From Lachnospira multipara ATCC 19207 (GTDB lineage: Bacteria > Bacillota > Clostridia > Lachnospirales > Lachnospiraceae): a stretch of DNA of 64,000 nucleotides. Both the position numbers and the translations under genes were made by a program. The stretch is taken from positions 1-64,000 of the forward strand of contig NZ_AUJG01000003.1 of the NCBI RefSeq assembly GCF_000424105.1, given 5' to 3'. This document shows, in pieces, positions 17,685 to 27,020 of the stretch. How positions within the stretch are numbered: the first letter of the stretch is position 1; each line of letters opens with the position of its first letter. A model generated the notes under the pieces. That model was not told the DNA's origin and made no database searches. It saw only the letters and a program-made list of their open reading frames with translations.

Positions 17685-18443
17685 CTAATACTGGATTTCT
17701 ACTAGGGTTAAGCCTTGTGGCGGAGCAGTTTCCCCTGCTTTGGTTCTATCAAGGGCTTCTAGCATTTCTTTGACGTATTGTGGCTCAAATCGGCCTTTGC
17801 CAACTCCTACTAGTGTTCCTGCTATTATTCTTACCATATTATATAGAAAGCCATTTCCTTTTACTCTTATTATTATCTCGCCTTGATAGTCTTTGCCTTC
17901 TTTTTTATCTTTGGATATTAGTTCTATTGAGTAAATGGTTCTAATGGTTGTTTCTGCCTGTGTATGCACGCTTGCAAAACTTTTAAAATCGTGTTCTCCT
18001 ATTAGGTAGTTTGCAGCTTCTTGCATTTTTTCTAAATCTAGCTTTGCCTGTACGTGCCAGCTATATCTTCTTTCTTGTGGTAGATAAAATTCTGTATTTG
18101 AGATCTTGTATTCGTAGGTCTTTTTTGTGTCACAGTGTCTTGGATGAAAGTCTTTATCTACTTCTTCTGATTTTTGTATCTGTATATCTTCTGGCAAATA
18201 TCTATTGAGGGCATAGCTAAATCTGTCTGCTGGTATTGTGGAACCTGTGTCAAATACTGCTACATTTCCTTTGCCATGCACTCCCGCATCGGTTCTACTT
18301 GCTCCGATTACGTGCACATTTTCACCAGTAAGACTTGCTATGGCTTTGTCTAGTTCTGCCTCGATTGTTGGAGCGTTTGGCTGTATCTGCCAGCCGCTGT
18401 AGTTGGTTCCGTCGTAGCTTACTGTAAGCTTTATTCTTTTCAT
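17685..18443 (-). CDS. truA: tRNA pseudouridine synthase A
   Basis: 252 residues. It isomerises uridines 38-40 in the tRNA anticodon stem. The catalytic motif GASRTDAGVHG contains Asp52, and FLYNMVRIIAGTL near the C-terminus is the family's second signature. It starts 9 bp after ecfT, so it shares the ECF transporter operon, an arrangement common in Firmicutes. Confidence 0.97.
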   Translation of the reverse strand: MKRIKLTVSYDGTNYSGWQIQPNAPTIEAELDKAIASLTGENVHVIGASRTDAGVHGKGNVAVFDTGSTIPADRFSYALNRYLPEDIQIQKSEEVDKDFHPRHCDTKKTYEYKISNTEFYLPQERRYSWHVQAKLDLEKMQEAANYLIGEHDFKSFASVHTQAETTIRTIYSIELISKDKKEGKDYQGEIIIRVKGNGFLYNMVRIIAGTLVGVGKGRFEPQYVKEMLEALDRTKAGETAPPQGLTLVEIQY

Positions 18444-18452
18444 TCTTACCTC

Positions 18453-19253
18453 TTAAAATATGATATTTAGGCTAATACAGATTCCTATGTATAGGATGAG
18501 TATTAGGTAGGCTAAATAGTCTTTTTTGCTATATTTTAATGGTTTCATCTTGGTTCTGCCATTAGACCCGTGATAGCATCTTGCTTCCATGGCCATTGCT
18601 AGGTCGTCTGCTCGTCTAAAGGCGGAGATGAATAGTGGTACTAAGATTGGCACCATGGCTTTTGCTCGCTTTATGAAGTTTCCTGTTTCAAAGTCGGCGC
18701 CTCTTGCTTGCTGCGCGCGCATGATTTTGTCGGTTTCATCGATTAGGATTGGGATGAATCTTAGTGCGATGGACATCATCATGGCGATTTCGTGTACTGG
18801 GACTTTGATATATTTTAAAAAAGATAATCCTTTTTCTAGTCCGTCTGTTAGGTTGTTTGGTGTGGTAGTTAGAGTCATTAGGGATGAGCCCATGATTAAA
18901 TATACTAGTCTGATTACCATAAAGATGGCGGTTTTTAGGCCTCTGTCTGTGATGGTAATTTTCCACACTTTAAAAATTACGGTTCCTGGTGTTAAAAATA
19001 GATTAAATGCCGCGCTTATTAGTATCAAAATTAGGATTGCCTTTAGGCCTCTTACGATGAACTTAAAGGGTACTTTTGAGGCGATTATTAGGCCTGCTAG
19101 GGCTAGGGTTGCCACGATGTACACGAGAATGTTCATGCCGAGGAACAGGGATATGATAAAAATAAGTGTCCCCATGAGTTTTACTCTTGGATCTAGGCTA
19201 TGTATCACCGAATTTGTTTGATAGTATTGTCCTATTGTTATGTCTCTTATCAT
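18453..19253 (-). CDS. ecfT: ECF transporter transmembrane scaffold EcfT
   Basis: 266 residues with about five membrane segments. The two coupling helices carry the Ala-Arg motifs RAQQARGADF and MAMEARCYHG that dock on the EcfA ATPases. EcfT joins the ATPases to exchangeable vitamin-binding S components. It overlaps the ecfA2 stop by 4 bp (ATGA), so translation is coupled. No S component is in this operon; one candidate partner lies at 50854-51552. Confidence 0.96.
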   Translation of the reverse strand: MIRDITIGQYYQTNSVIHSLDPRVKLMGTLIFIISLFLGMNILVYIVATLALAGLIIASKVPFKFIVRGLKAILILILISAAFNLFLTPGTVIFKVWKITITDRGLKTAIFMVIRLVYLIMGSSLMTLTTTPNNLTDGLEKGLSFLKYIKVPVHEIAMMMSIALRFIPILIDETDKIMRAQQARGADFETGNFIKRAKAMVPILVPLFISAFRRADDLAMAMEARCYHGSNGRTKMKPLKYSKKDYLAYLILILYIGICISLNIIF

Positions 19254-20089
19254 AATATCTCCAATATGCTTTTCTTGGCCTCTTCTATAGTGATGGCGTC
19301 TGTGTCTACGTCAAATCCTGCATTTTTCAAATCGTTCATAATATATGTTACTTTTGGTGCTGCTAGGCCAATTTCTTCTAATTCTTTATGATGTCTAAAT
19401 ACATTCTTAGGTGTGTCATCATATTTAAGTATTCCGTCGTTCATTACCATGATTCGGTCTACGTGTGTGGCTACATCTTCCATGCTGTGGGACACGAGAA
19501 TGATTGTGATGCCTGTCTTTCGTAGATTTTCTAATACTGAAAATATTTCGTCGCGGCCTTTTGGATCTAGGCCCGCTGTTGGTTCGTCGAGTATTAGTAC
19601 TTCTGGTTTCATGGCTAAGACGCCTGCGATTGCTACTCTTCTTTTTTGTCCACCGGATAAATCAAATGGTGAATTGTAGTAAAATTTTTCATCTAGTCCT
19701 ACTAGCTTCAAGCTTTCAAAGGCTCTTAGTTCGCATTCTTGCTTTGATAGGCCTTGATTTTTAGGACCGAAGCATACATCTTTAAAGATGGTGCTTTCAA
19801 AGAGCTGGTGCTCTGGGTACTGGAATACTAGTCCTACCTTGCTTCTTAGCTCTTTCATATTGTAGCCTTTTTCATAAATATCTTGCCCATCATAATAAAT
19901 GTGACCTGATGTTGCCTTATTTAGTCCGTTTAGATGCTGTATAAAGGTTGACTTTCCTGACCCTGTGTGTCCGATTAGACCAATAAATTCGCCTTTTTCA
20001 ATTACGCAGCTTACGTCTTTTAGGGCATGTCGTTCAAAGCTTGTGCCGGCCTCATATATATAATTTATCTTATCTACTATTATTGACAT
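19250..20089 (-). CDS. ecfA2: ECF transporter ATPase EcfA2
   Basis: 279 residues, with Walker A GHTGSGKST, signature LSGGQKRR and Walker B VLILDEPTAGLDP. The ATG at 20089 lies inside the end of ecfA1 (20-bp overlap) after an AGAGG site. It is the second ATPase of the group II module. Confidence 0.96.
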   Translation of the reverse strand: MSIIVDKINYIYEAGTSFERHALKDVSCVIEKGEFIGLIGHTGSGKSTFIQHLNGLNKATSGHIYYDGQDIYEKGYNMKELRSKVGLVFQYPEHQLFESTIFKDVCFGPKNQGLSKQECELRAFESLKLVGLDEKFYYNSPFDLSGGQKRRVAIAGVLAMKPEVLILDEPTAGLDPKGRDEIFSVLENLRKTGITIILVSHSMEDVATHVDRIMVMNDGILKYDDTPKNVFRHHKELEEIGLAAPKVTYIMNDLKNAGFDVDTDAITIEEAKKSILEIL

Positions 20090-20948
20090 TTTTAAGTCCT
20101 CTAATTCTTTCTAGCTCAGTTATTAGCTCTTTAGTTGTTAGAATGCCTTCTTTGATATCGAGACCTTCTTTGCGCAATTCGTGGGCTAACTCGGTAACCT
20201 GTGGCACGTCTAAGCGTAGTTCTTTTAATTTTTCTACCTGTGAAAATATATCTCTTGGTTTTCCTTGCATCACAAGTTTGCCTTCATTCATTACATAGAC
20301 TTCATCGGCATCGATTACTTCTTCCATGTAATGTGTAATTAGGATTATTGTTACATTTTCCTTTTTATTGAGTTCGTGTAGAACTTCTATTACTTCTTTT
20401 CGTCCGTTTGGATCAAGCATAGCTGTTGGCTCGTCAAGGACTATACACTTTGGCTTCATTGCTACAATTCCTGCAATTGCAACTCTCTGCTTTTGTCCAC
20501 CGGAGAGCTTAGTTGGATTAGCTAATCTGAAGTCATACATGCCTACTGCTTTTAAGCTTTTTTCCACACGTTCCCAGATTTCATCTTCTGGAACGCCGAT
20601 ATTCTCTGGGCCAAAGCCTACTTCTTCATCTACTAGTGTGCAGATGATCTGGTTATCTGGATTTTGGAATACCATTCCTGCAGTCTGACGAATTCTTAGG
20701 GTGTTCTCATGTTCTAGGGTATTCATTCTGTCTACCCAAACGCTCCCTTCTGTTGGACTTACTAGTGCATTTAGGTGTTTTGCAAATGTAGACTTGCCGG
20801 AACCATTATGTCCTAAAACCGCAACAAAATCCCCTTCTTTTATATCTATATTTACGTTATCGATAGCTTTATTAATGCTTTCAACGTTGCCTTCTTCGTC
20901 ACGTCTTATATATTCAAATGTTAGGTTTTCTGCCTTAACTATATTCAA
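20070..20948 (-). CDS. ecfA1: ECF transporter ATPase EcfA1
   Basis: 292 residues if read from TTG at 20948. The start is chosen because GAGG lies 8 bp upstream, the protein then begins LNIVKAENLTFEY as the family does, and the promoter at 21020-21048 overlaps the alternative ATG at 21038, so that ATG would not be transcribed. Motifs are Walker A GHNGSGKST, signature LSGGQKQR and Walker B CIVLDEPTAMLDP. It heads the ecfA1-ecfA2-ecfT-truA operon. Confidence 0.94.
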   Translation of the reverse strand: MNIVKAENLTFEYIRRDEEGNVESINKAIDNVNIDIKEGDFVAVLGHNGSGKSTFAKHLNALVSPTEGSVWVDRMNTLEHENTLRIRQTAGMVFQNPDNQIICTLVDEEVGFGPENIGVPEDEIWERVEKSLKAVGMYDFRLANPTKLSGGQKQRVAIAGIVAMKPKCIVLDEPTAMLDPNGRKEVIEVLHELNKKENVTIILITHYMEEVIDADEVYVMNEGKLVMQGKPRDIFSQVEKLKELRLDVPQVTELAHELRKEGLDIKEGILTTKELITELERIRGLKNVNNSR

Positions 20949-21019
20949 ATTATTTTCCTCGTTTCTAATTAATGTGTAACTAATTTCCTCATTAACTACA
21001 ATCTCTTTTAGTTTATCAC

Positions 21020-21048
21020 ATTTTATATGATTTATCATTTCTATTCAA
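21020..21048 (-). promoter_or_regulatory. Promoter of ecfA1-ecfA2-ecfT-truA
   Basis: Minus-strand TTGAAT, a 17-bp spacer and TAAAAT, just after the rplQ terminator. Confidence 0.65.
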
Positions 21049-21078
21049 TAAGACTATAAAAATTTTAGATATATAAAA

Positions 21079-21105
21079 AAGCGGATATGTAAAACATATC
21101 CGCTT
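21079..21105 (-). terminator. Terminator at the end of the ribosomal supercluster
   Basis: A perfect 11-bp stem AAGCGGATATG/CATATCCGCTT with a 5-nt loop, followed on the minus strand by a T-run. It lies just after rplQ. Confidence 0.92.
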
Positions 21106-21134
21106 GTTAGCTATATCATACTATGGTTCTTAAA

Positions 21135-21671
21135 TTAAACTAATTCAAGAATAACTTCCATAGCTGCATCGCCCTTTCTTAAACCAATCTTTACGATTCT
21201 TGTGTAGCCACCCTTACGGTCAGCATACTTAGGTGCGATTTCATCAAAAAGCTTATTAGTAAGATCAACCTTCTTTGTATTCTTCTTCTTACCAGCTACA
21301 GCTGTAGGAACTTCTGTTACTGTGTAAAGAACCTTGTCCATCTGCTTTCTAGCATGAAGTCTTGAAGGCATATCCTTCTTGATTTCCTTATCAACTGTTT
21401 CGTAAACTGTAACCTTCTTACCGTCTACAACTTCCTTAACTCTCTTACCGTTAGCGTCCTTCTTAGCTACCTTAGCCTGAACTGTAACAGTTTCGAAGTT
21501 ATCCTTTTCCTTAACAGCTAATGTGATAAGGTGTTCAGCAATCTTGCTAACTTCCTTAGCTCTAGCCTCTGTTGTTACGATCTTACCGTTCTCGATAAGT
21601 GCTGTAACCTGGTTTCTTAATAATGCCTTTCTCTGGCTAGATGTTCTGCCGAGCTTTCTGTACTTTGCCAT
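21135..21671 (-). CDS. rplQ: 50S ribosomal protein L17, long form
   Basis: 178 residues from ATG at 21671, which has GGAGG 8 bp upstream; the longer frame to 21701 is rejected. The N-terminal [20 protein letters not shown] and the C-terminal [24 protein letters not shown] are standard. L17 is usually about 115-130 residues; here a charged insert of about 50 residues (near 70-130, Lys-rich) sits in the middle. It closes the alpha operon after rpoA. Confidence 0.97.
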   Translation of the reverse strand: MAKYRKLGRTSSQRKALLRNQVTALIENGKIVTTEARAKEVSKIAEHLITLAVKEKDNFETVTVQAKVAKKDANGKRVKEVVDGKKVTVYETVDKEIKKDMPSRLHARKQMDKVLYTVTEVPTAVAGKKKNTKKVDLTNKLFDEIAPKYADRKGGYTRIVKIGLRKGDAAMEVILELV

Positions 21672-21698
21672 TTTAAAATCCTCCATTTGTAACATCAG

Positions 21699-21800
21699 CA
21701 CACGCGCATAGGTCTTATAGCACCAATGTTTCTACTACAAATTATTAGTTGCGCAGTGGGAAAACCACTGTTCCACCTCTCGCACGCGCATTAGGTCTTA
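21699..21800 (-). repeat. Direct repeats and hairpin in the rpoA-rplQ spacer
   Basis: CACACGCGCATAGGTCTTA (21699-21717) and CGCACGCGCATTAGGTCTTA (21781-21800) are near-identical and flank the hairpin CAGTGG/CCACTG (21754-21770). The spacer forms the leader of rplQ, and no gene is seen in it. Confidence 0.7.
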
Positions 21801-21843
21801 CTGCAATTGGCGATATATTAATACATAAATGTACTAATCAAAA

Positions 21844-22812
21844 TTAATCATCACTTGGCTTAAGATGTAAGTTTAATTCCTTAAGCTTAAGTAATACTTC
21901 GTCTAATGACTTCTTACCAAGATTTCTAACCTTCATCATATCATCTGAAGTCTTATTACATAATTCTTCAACTGTATTGATACCAGCTCTTCTAAGACAA
22001 TTAGAAGAACGAACTGATAATTCAAGGTCTTCGATGCTCATTGAAAGAACCTTAGAAGACTCGTCTTCCTGTGGTTCAACCATGATCTCAGCCTTAACTG
22101 CGTTCTCTGAAAGGTTAATAAATCCTTTAAGATGTTCTGAAAGAACCTTAGCTGCAAGGCTTAAAGCCTCGTCTGGAGCTATAGTTCCGTTAGTGAAAAT
22201 GTCAAGTGTTAACTTATCAAAGTCTGTATCCTGACCAACACGAGTGTTCTGAACAGACATGTTAACTCTCTCAACTGGTGTATAAATAGAATCAATAGCG
22301 ATTACGCCTGCTGCAGCATCATCTCTCTTGTTCTTTTCTGAACTAACATAACCACGACCATTAGTAATTGTAAGTTCCATAGAGAGCTTTGCATCAGCTC
22401 CATTAAGATGTGCAATTACTAAATCAGGATTAATAATTTCGATATCAGGATCAACCTGGATATCAGATGCCTTAACTACGCCTTCGCCCTTAAAATCAAT
22501 ATGAGCTTCCTTAGGTTCAACCGAGTTGCCGTTATTCTTAATTGATAACTGCTTAATATTCATTACGATCTCAGTAACATCTTCCTTAACGCCAGGAATT
22601 GAACTAAACTCATGAAGCACACCATCGATCTTAATGCTGCTTACTGCTGTACCAACTAAAGATGAAAGCATAATTCTTCTTAAAGAATTACCAAGTGTTA
22701 AACCATAACCTCTTTCAAGTGGTTCAACTACAAATCTTCCAAACTTTCCATCTTGTGACTCTTCAGTCATCTCAATTTTTGGCATTTTGAAATTGAAATC
22801 TGCATCAACCAT
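21844..22812 (-). CDS. rpoA: RNA polymerase alpha subunit
   Basis: 322 residues. The N-terminal domain ([19 protein letters not shown], about 34-52) drives alpha dimer assembly. The C-terminal domain, with [19 protein letters not shown] and [11 protein letters not shown], contacts UP elements and activators. The position rpsD-rpoA-rplQ is canonical. AAGGAGG precedes the ATG. Confidence 0.98.
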   Translation of the reverse strand: MVDADFNFKMPKIEMTEESQDGKFGRFVVEPLERGYGLTLGNSLRRIMLSSLVGTAVSSIKIDGVLHEFSSIPGVKEDVTEIVMNIKQLSIKNNGNSVEPKEAHIDFKGEGVVKASDIQVDPDIEIINPDLVIAHLNGADAKLSMELTITNGRGYVSSEKNKRDDAAAGVIAIDSIYTPVERVNMSVQNTRVGQDTDFDKLTLDIFTNGTIAPDEALSLAAKVLSEHLKGFINLSENAVKAEIMVEPQEDESSKVLSMSIEDLELSVRSSNCLRRAGINTVEELCNKTSDDMMKVRNLGKKSLDEVLLKLKELNLHLKPSDD

Positions 22813-22961
22813 TATTGCCCCTCCTTATTGGGTATTTAAGTTGTATATATTGCGTTTATCAAAGCTAGGCAATTAAGCATACAGCTTTGTAGCGCGATTA
22901 TACCTTGTTAAAAGATTCAAAAAATTATATCTTGAATTATTATAACATATAAAGTCGCATA

Positions 22962-23017
22962 AAAGCCAGCAGGTATGGAAAGTTTTAAATATACTTTCCA
23001 TACAACTGCCTGGCTTT
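22962..23017 (-). promoter_or_regulatory. Large hairpin in the rpsD-rpoA spacer
   Basis: A two-tier helix, AAAGCCAG/CTGGCTTT outside and GTATGGAAAGT/ACTTTCCATAC inside (11 bp perfect). Only a short T-run follows on the minus strand, so it is a partial terminator, an attenuator or a processing site before rpoA. Confidence 0.6.
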
Positions 23018-23029
23018 GAATTACGCATC

Positions 23030-23623
23030 TTACTTAGAATATAACTCGACGATAAGCATCTCGTTTACAGGAACATCGATTACTTCTCTTGTTGGAAGAG
23101 ACTTAACCTGACCCTTAAGAGCTTCCTGATCTGCCTCTAACCACTCTGGTACTAATCTACCGTTTGTAGCTTCGAGTACTTCCTTATATCTTGCAGAAGA
23201 CTTAGACTTTTCTCTGATTTCGATTACGTCTCCAGCCTTTACTAAGTATGAAGGAATGTTAACGCACTTACCGTTAACTAATACGTGCTTATGATCAACG
23301 ATCTGTCTAGCTTCCTTACGTGTTCTAGCAAGACCTAATCTATAAACAACATTATCAAGTCTGAGTTCAAGCATGATCATAAGGTTTTCACCTGTCATAC
23401 CCTTCTGCTTCTCAGCTTTCTTATAATAATTTCTAAAAGGCTTTTCTAATACGCCGTAGATGAACTTAGCCTTCTGCTTTTCACGAAGCTGTAAACCATA
23501 TTCGCTAATCTTTCTTCCAGCATTCTTAGCCTTTCTTCTAGACTTCTTATCTATTCCTAAATATACAGGATCCAAATCAAGGGATCTGCATCTCTTAAGC
23601 ACTGGTGTTCTATTAACTGCCAT
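23030..23623 (-). CDS. rpsD: 30S ribosomal protein S4
   Basis: 197 residues, a 16S rRNA assembly-initiating protein. It contains the S4 RNA-binding domain ([19 protein letters not shown] and [18 protein letters not shown]). It lacks the N-terminal zinc cysteines. In B. subtilis and E. coli S4 represses its own or the alpha operon; the structured spacer before rpsM here is a candidate target. Confidence 0.98.
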   Translation of the reverse strand: MAVNRTPVLKRCRSLDLDPVYLGIDKKSRRKAKNAGRKISEYGLQLREKQKAKFIYGVLEKPFRNYYKKAEKQKGMTGENLMIMLELRLDNVVYRLGLARTRKEARQIVDHKHVLVNGKCVNIPSYLVKAGDVIEIREKSKSSARYKEVLEATNGRLVPEWLEADQEALKGQVKSLPTREVIDVPVNEMLIVELYSK

Positions 23624-23642
23624 TGTATACTACCTCCCTAAA

Positions 23643-24038
23643 TTAAACTCTTCTACGCTTTGGTGGACGACAACCATTATGTGGAACTGGTGTAACATCC
23701 TTGATACTTGTAACTTCTAGACCGCAAGCTGAAAGTGCTCTAATAGCAGCTTCTCTACCTGAACCTGGTCCCTTTACCATAACGTCTACAGACTTTAATC
23801 CGTGAATTAAAGCAGCCTTTGTAGCTGTTTCAGCTGCCATCTGAGCAGCATATGGAGTAGACTTCTTAGATCCTCTGAATCCAAGACCACCTGCAGATGC
23901 CCAAGATAATACATTACCTTCTGCATCTGTTAATGTAACAATTGTATTATTAAAAGATGACTGAATATGTGCCTGTCCTCTTTCGACATTCTTCTTAACA
24001 CGCTTCTTTGTCACTTTCTTTGTAGCTTTCTGAGCCAT
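23643..24038 (-). CDS. rpsK: 30S ribosomal protein S11
   Basis: 131 residues, with the basic tail [15 protein letters not shown] and the conserved [13 protein letters not shown] and [13 protein letters not shown]. It forms part of the platform at the mRNA exit side. Gene order rpsM-rpsK-rpsD is canonical. Confidence 0.98.
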   Translation of the reverse strand: MAQKATKKVTKKRVKKNVERGQAHIQSSFNNTIVTLTDAEGNVLSWASAGGLGFRGSKKSTPYAAQMAAETATKAALIHGLKSVDVMVKGPGSGREAAIRALSACGLEVTSIKDVTPVPHNGCRPPKRRRV

Positions 24039-24084
24039 GACTATATCCTCCTATTGAGTTTAAAACGTTTAATTTTTATTTAAA

Positions 24085-24459
24085 TTACTTCTTCTTGTTT
24101 GCTACTGTCTTCTTTGGACCCTTGCAAGTTCTTGCGTTAGTCTTAGTCTTCTGACCTCTAACTGGAAGACCCTTTCTATGACGGATTCCTCTATAGCAAC
24201 CAATTTCCTTTAATCTCTTGATATTCATGGCAACTTCTCTTCTTAAGTCACCTTCTACTAAATGCTCTGAATCAGCATCAATAACCTTAGCAATCTTTGC
24301 TACTTCTTCGTCTGTTAAGTCCTTAACACGAGTGTCAGGATTAACACCAGCTTCAGCAAGGATCTTATTTGATCTTACACGTCCAATACCATAAACATAA
24401 GTAAGTCCGATTTCGATTCGTTTTTCTCTTGGTAAATCCACACCTGAAATACGAGCCAT
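24085..24459 (-). CDS. rpsM: 30S ribosomal protein S13
   Basis: 124 residues, with [19 protein letters not shown] at the N-terminus and [19 protein letters not shown] near the basic tail. It is a head protein contacting P-site tRNA and the 50S bridge. AACGGAGG precedes the ATG. A leader of about 300 nt separates it from rpmJ. Confidence 0.98.
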   Translation of the reverse strand: MARISGVDLPREKRIEIGLTYVYGIGRVRSNKILAEAGVNPDTRVKDLTDEEVAKIAKVIDADSEHLVEGDLRREVAMNIKRLKEIGCYRGIRHRKGLPVRGQKTKTNARTCKGPKKTVANKKK

Positions 24460-24477
24460 ATTACGTAACCTCCGTTA

Positions 24478-24763
24478 ATTAACTAATTAATGTGTTATTT
24501 CGAAACTTATTATTATACACATACGCAGCTCCTTGCTTCGATAAGTTTCCTATCTATGCATGGCCTGAAATGTGTGCGTTGCCTTATAATAACTATATCA
24601 AATAGTAATTATCTTCATTCAATAATTACTGCAGCCGCAAATTAATAATCATCAAGTCGTACTTATAGTACTTTGCTTAATACTTGATGAATTTACATTG
24701 ATAGCAATAATGACTTTGCTACCCATATGCAGAACCTAAGAAGCTAAACTTCTTAACAGGAAA
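24478..24763 (-). promoter_or_regulatory. Structured leader between rpmJ and rpsM
   Basis: No gene is seen. Perfect helices are GAAACTTAT/ATAAGTTTC (24502-24510 with 24541-24549), AGTAATTAT/ATAATTACT (24604-24612 with 24622-24630) and TCATCAAGT/ACTTGATGA (24649-24657 with 24682-24690), which encloses GTAC/GTAC. It may be a regulatory RNA of the alpha operon; S4 is the known repressor of that operon in other bacteria. Confidence 0.55.
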
Positions 24764-24877
24764 TTAACCCTGTCTCTGCTTGTGCTTAGGGTTTTCACAG
24801 ATAATTCTGATGCTGCCCTTTCTCTTAATGACTTTGCATTTTTCACAAATTGGTTTAACTGATGATCTAACCTTCAC
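24764..24877 (-). CDS. rpmJ: 50S ribosomal protein L36, zinc type
   Basis: 37 residues, read from GTG at 24877 with AAGGAGG 9 bp upstream. The sequence starts [20 protein letters not shown], followed by [11 protein letters not shown]. Cys11, Cys14, Cys27 and His32 form the zinc ribbon, so this is the C+ form. It is too short for most gene callers. Confidence 0.96.
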   Translation of the reverse strand: MKVRSSVKPICEKCKVIKRKGSIRIICENPKHKQRQG

Positions 24878-24980
24878 TGCAAAAGCCTCCTTTCAGACAA
24901 GTTCGTGAACAATTATATCACAAATAAAAATATAATTGCAACAACAAATTATAAAATATTCCACTTAAATATTAAGTAGA

Positions 24981-25199
24981 TTATTTATCACGCCAAATAA
25001 TTCTTCCCTTTGTTAAATCATATGGTGACATTTCAATTGTTACTTTATCACCTGGAAGAATTCTAATATAGTTCATTCTTAGCTTACCACTAATTGTAGC
25101 TAAGATCTGGTGTCCATTTTCTAACTCTACTTTAAAAAATGCATTAGGTAACTTTTCTACTACTGTTCCTTCGATTTCAATTACATCAGCCTTTGACAT
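24981..25199 (-). CDS. infA: Translation initiation factor IF-1
   Basis: A 72-residue S1/OB-fold protein that binds the 30S A site during initiation. It has [36 protein letters not shown] and [16 protein letters not shown] lies 5-6 bp before the ATG, and it sits between the KOW protein and rpmJ as in other Firmicutes. Confidence 0.98.
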   Translation of the reverse strand: MSKADVIEIEGTVVEKLPNAFFKVELENGHQILATISGKLRMNYIRILPGDKVTIEMSPYDLTKGRIIWRDK

Positions 25200-25207
25200 A
25201 AATCCTC

Positions 25208-25480
25208 CTAATTTCTTTTACTAATATACTGCTTTATTTCTAGTTTGATTTCTTCATCAGAAATTTTCTGATTTTCTTGAATCTTTCTATATAATAATGA
25301 ATTTTCATTCTTTATTATCTGCACATGTTTCTTCTTCTTTTTTTTCGGCTTTTCACACATTTTCAAATAGCCATCTGATAAGTAGACATATTGTGAATCT
25401 TCACCGATTACAATATATATCTTATCTTTATCGTGGCCTACTAGTGACTTTGCCATTAAACCTTTTAGCTCATTAATCAT
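25208..25480 (-). CDS. KOW-domain RNA-binding protein (L14e-like)
   Basis: About 90 residues from ATG at 25480, which has AAGG 8 bp upstream. The N-terminal half ([30 protein letters not shown]) is a KOW-like RNA-binding fold similar to the L14e/L27e family. The middle is the basic run PKKKKKKHV, encoded by an A-rich stretch. In many Clostridia an equivalent small protein lies between map and infA. The function is unproven; a role with ribosomes is inferred from position and basic charge. Confidence 0.75.
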   Translation of the reverse strand: MINELKGLMAKSLVGHDKDKIYIVIGEDSQYVYLSDGYLKMCEKPKKKKKKHVQIIKNENSLLYRKIQENQKISDEEIKLEIKQYISKRN

Positions 25481-25490
25481 TATATTCACC

Positions 25491-26246
25491 TTAATTTTCT
25501 AATGTTAAAATTTCCGGTCCGTCCTTTGTTACGAGAACGGTATTCTCATAGTGAGCTGATAACGAATGGTCTCTTGTTTCTACTGTCCATCCATCATCTA
25601 GGAAGTTAACTCTCCAATCGCCCGCTGTTACCATTGGTTCGATTGCAAGTGTCATACCTTCATGTAAACGAATACCACGATGTTCTTGTCTAAAGTTAGG
25701 AATCTGTGGATCTTCATGCATTGATGTTCCAATACCATGTCCGCATAAATCTCTTAATACTCCATAACCAAAAGATTCGTTATAATCCGCTATTGCATTA
25801 GATATCTCGTGTAGACGACATCCTTCTTTAGCAAATTTTATTCCTTCAAAAAAGCTTTGTTTAGTAACATCCATTAATTGTTGAGCTTCTTTTGAAACTT
25901 CACCTACGCCATAAGTTCTTGCTGCATCTGCCATATATCCTTTGTATGATAGGACTGTATCTAGTGAAACTATGTCGCCATCACGCAATATTTTATTCTT
26001 GCTAGGAATTCCATGTACTACTTGATCGTTTACAGAAACACAAAATGAAGCTGGATAACCTTCGTAGCCTTTTTCTTCTGGAATACATCCATAGCTTCTT
26101 ATGATTTCTTCACCAATCTTGTCGATTGTATATGTTGAAACTCCCGGCTTTATCTCATTTGCAATTTCTTTATATACTTTTCCAAGTATTTTTCCTGCTT
26201 CTCTCATTAACTCGATTTCTCGAGGGCTTTTAATTGATACTGACAT
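25491..26246 (-). CDS. map: Methionine aminopeptidase, type I
   Basis: 251 residues. It removes the initiator Met from new proteins. The pita-bread metal ligands are visible in SLDTVLSYKGYMADAART (two Asp), GHGIGTSMHEDP (His), IEPMV (Glu) and the last Glu in ARENT-like SAHYENTVLV. There is no N-terminal zinc extension. It lies in the adk-map-infA order typical of the spc operon tail. Confidence 0.97.
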   Translation of the reverse strand: MSVSIKSPREIELMREAGKILGKVYKEIANEIKPGVSTYTIDKIGEEIIRSYGCIPEEKGYEGYPASFCVSVNDQVVHGIPSKNKILRDGDIVSLDTVLSYKGYMADAARTYGVGEVSKEAQQLMDVTKQSFFEGIKFAKEGCRLHEISNAIADYNESFGYGVLRDLCGHGIGTSMHEDPQIPNFRQEHRGIRLHEGMTLAIEPMVTAGDWRVNFLDDGWTVETRDHSLSAHYENTVLVTKDGPEILTLEN

Positions 26247-26267
26247 ATCTATTTCTCCTTGTAGTGA

Positions 26268-26909
26268 TTAAGCAAGAATCTCTACGATAGCATTAAATAC
26301 ATCATCCATAGCCATTGTTCCGTCTACTTCACGTAATACGTTCTTCTTATTATAGTATTCAATAAGTGGCTGTGTCTGATCATGATATACAGATAATCTA
26401 TTCTTTACTGTTTCTGGCTTATCATCATCTCTAAGAATTAACTTTTCTCCACATGTATCACATACGCCTTCAACCTTTGGTGCGTTGAATTCGATATGGT
26501 ATGTTGCTCCACAACCTACACATGCTCTTCTTCCGCCCATTCTCTTAATGATGTTCTCATCTGGTACTTCAACGTTAATAGCGAAATCTACTGATTCTCC
26601 ATTAGCTGCTAATGCCTTATCGAGAGCTTCTGCCTGTGGAATTGTTCTTGGGAATCCATCTAATACATATCCATTAGCTGCATCTGGCTGCTTGAATCTA
26701 TCCATAATTAAATCTACTACTAATTCATCTGGTACAAGTTCGCCCTTGTCCATGTATGTCTTAGCCTTCTGACCTAATTCTGTGTTATTCTTGATATTTG
26801 CTCTAAAAATATCTCCTGTTGAAATGTGTGGAATTGAATACTTTGCTGCAATTCTCTTAGCCTGTGTTCCTTTTCCTGCACCTGGTGCACCTAACATAAT
26901 AATCTTCAT
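26268..26909 (-). CDS. adk: Adenylate kinase, zinc-lid type
   Basis: 213 residues from ATG at 26909 with GGAGG 9 bp upstream. The P-loop is GAPGAGKGT (7-15). It equilibrates ATP + AMP with 2 ADP. The LID has CVGCG and CDTCG (Cys130, 133, 150, 153), the zinc ribbon common in Gram-positive enzymes. The core motif DGFPRT is present. Confidence 0.97.
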   Translation of the reverse strand: MKIIMLGAPGAGKGTQAKRIAAKYSIPHISTGDIFRANIKNNTELGQKAKTYMDKGELVPDELVVDLIMDRFKQPDAANGYVLDGFPRTIPQAEALDKALAANGESVDFAINVEVPDENIIKRMGGRRACVGCGATYHIEFNAPKVEGVCDTCGEKLILRDDDKPETVKNRLSVYHDQTQPLIEYYNKKNVLREVDGTMAMDDVFNAIVEILA

Positions 26910-27020
26910 TGATAAATCCTCCATTCAATATAACTAGTTCTATATGAAATCGCATAAATTGCGGTTAGATTTCTATTTTAATTGTCATTTACTACATTTT
27001 CTCTTTAACACAAATACAGA

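Noticed and set aside
18589-19221. Open frame of about 210 codons on the plus strand
   Set aside because: It is antisense to ecfT, whose protein has clear motifs.
20949-21038. ATG at 21038 as the start of ecfA1
   Set aside because: It lacks a ribosome site and overlaps the predicted promoter; TTG at 20948 has a good site and the family N-terminus.
22890-22945. TATAAT-like boxes before rpoA as a promoter
   Set aside because: Two TATAAT boxes are present but neither has a -35 box at a suitable spacing, so no promoter is called.
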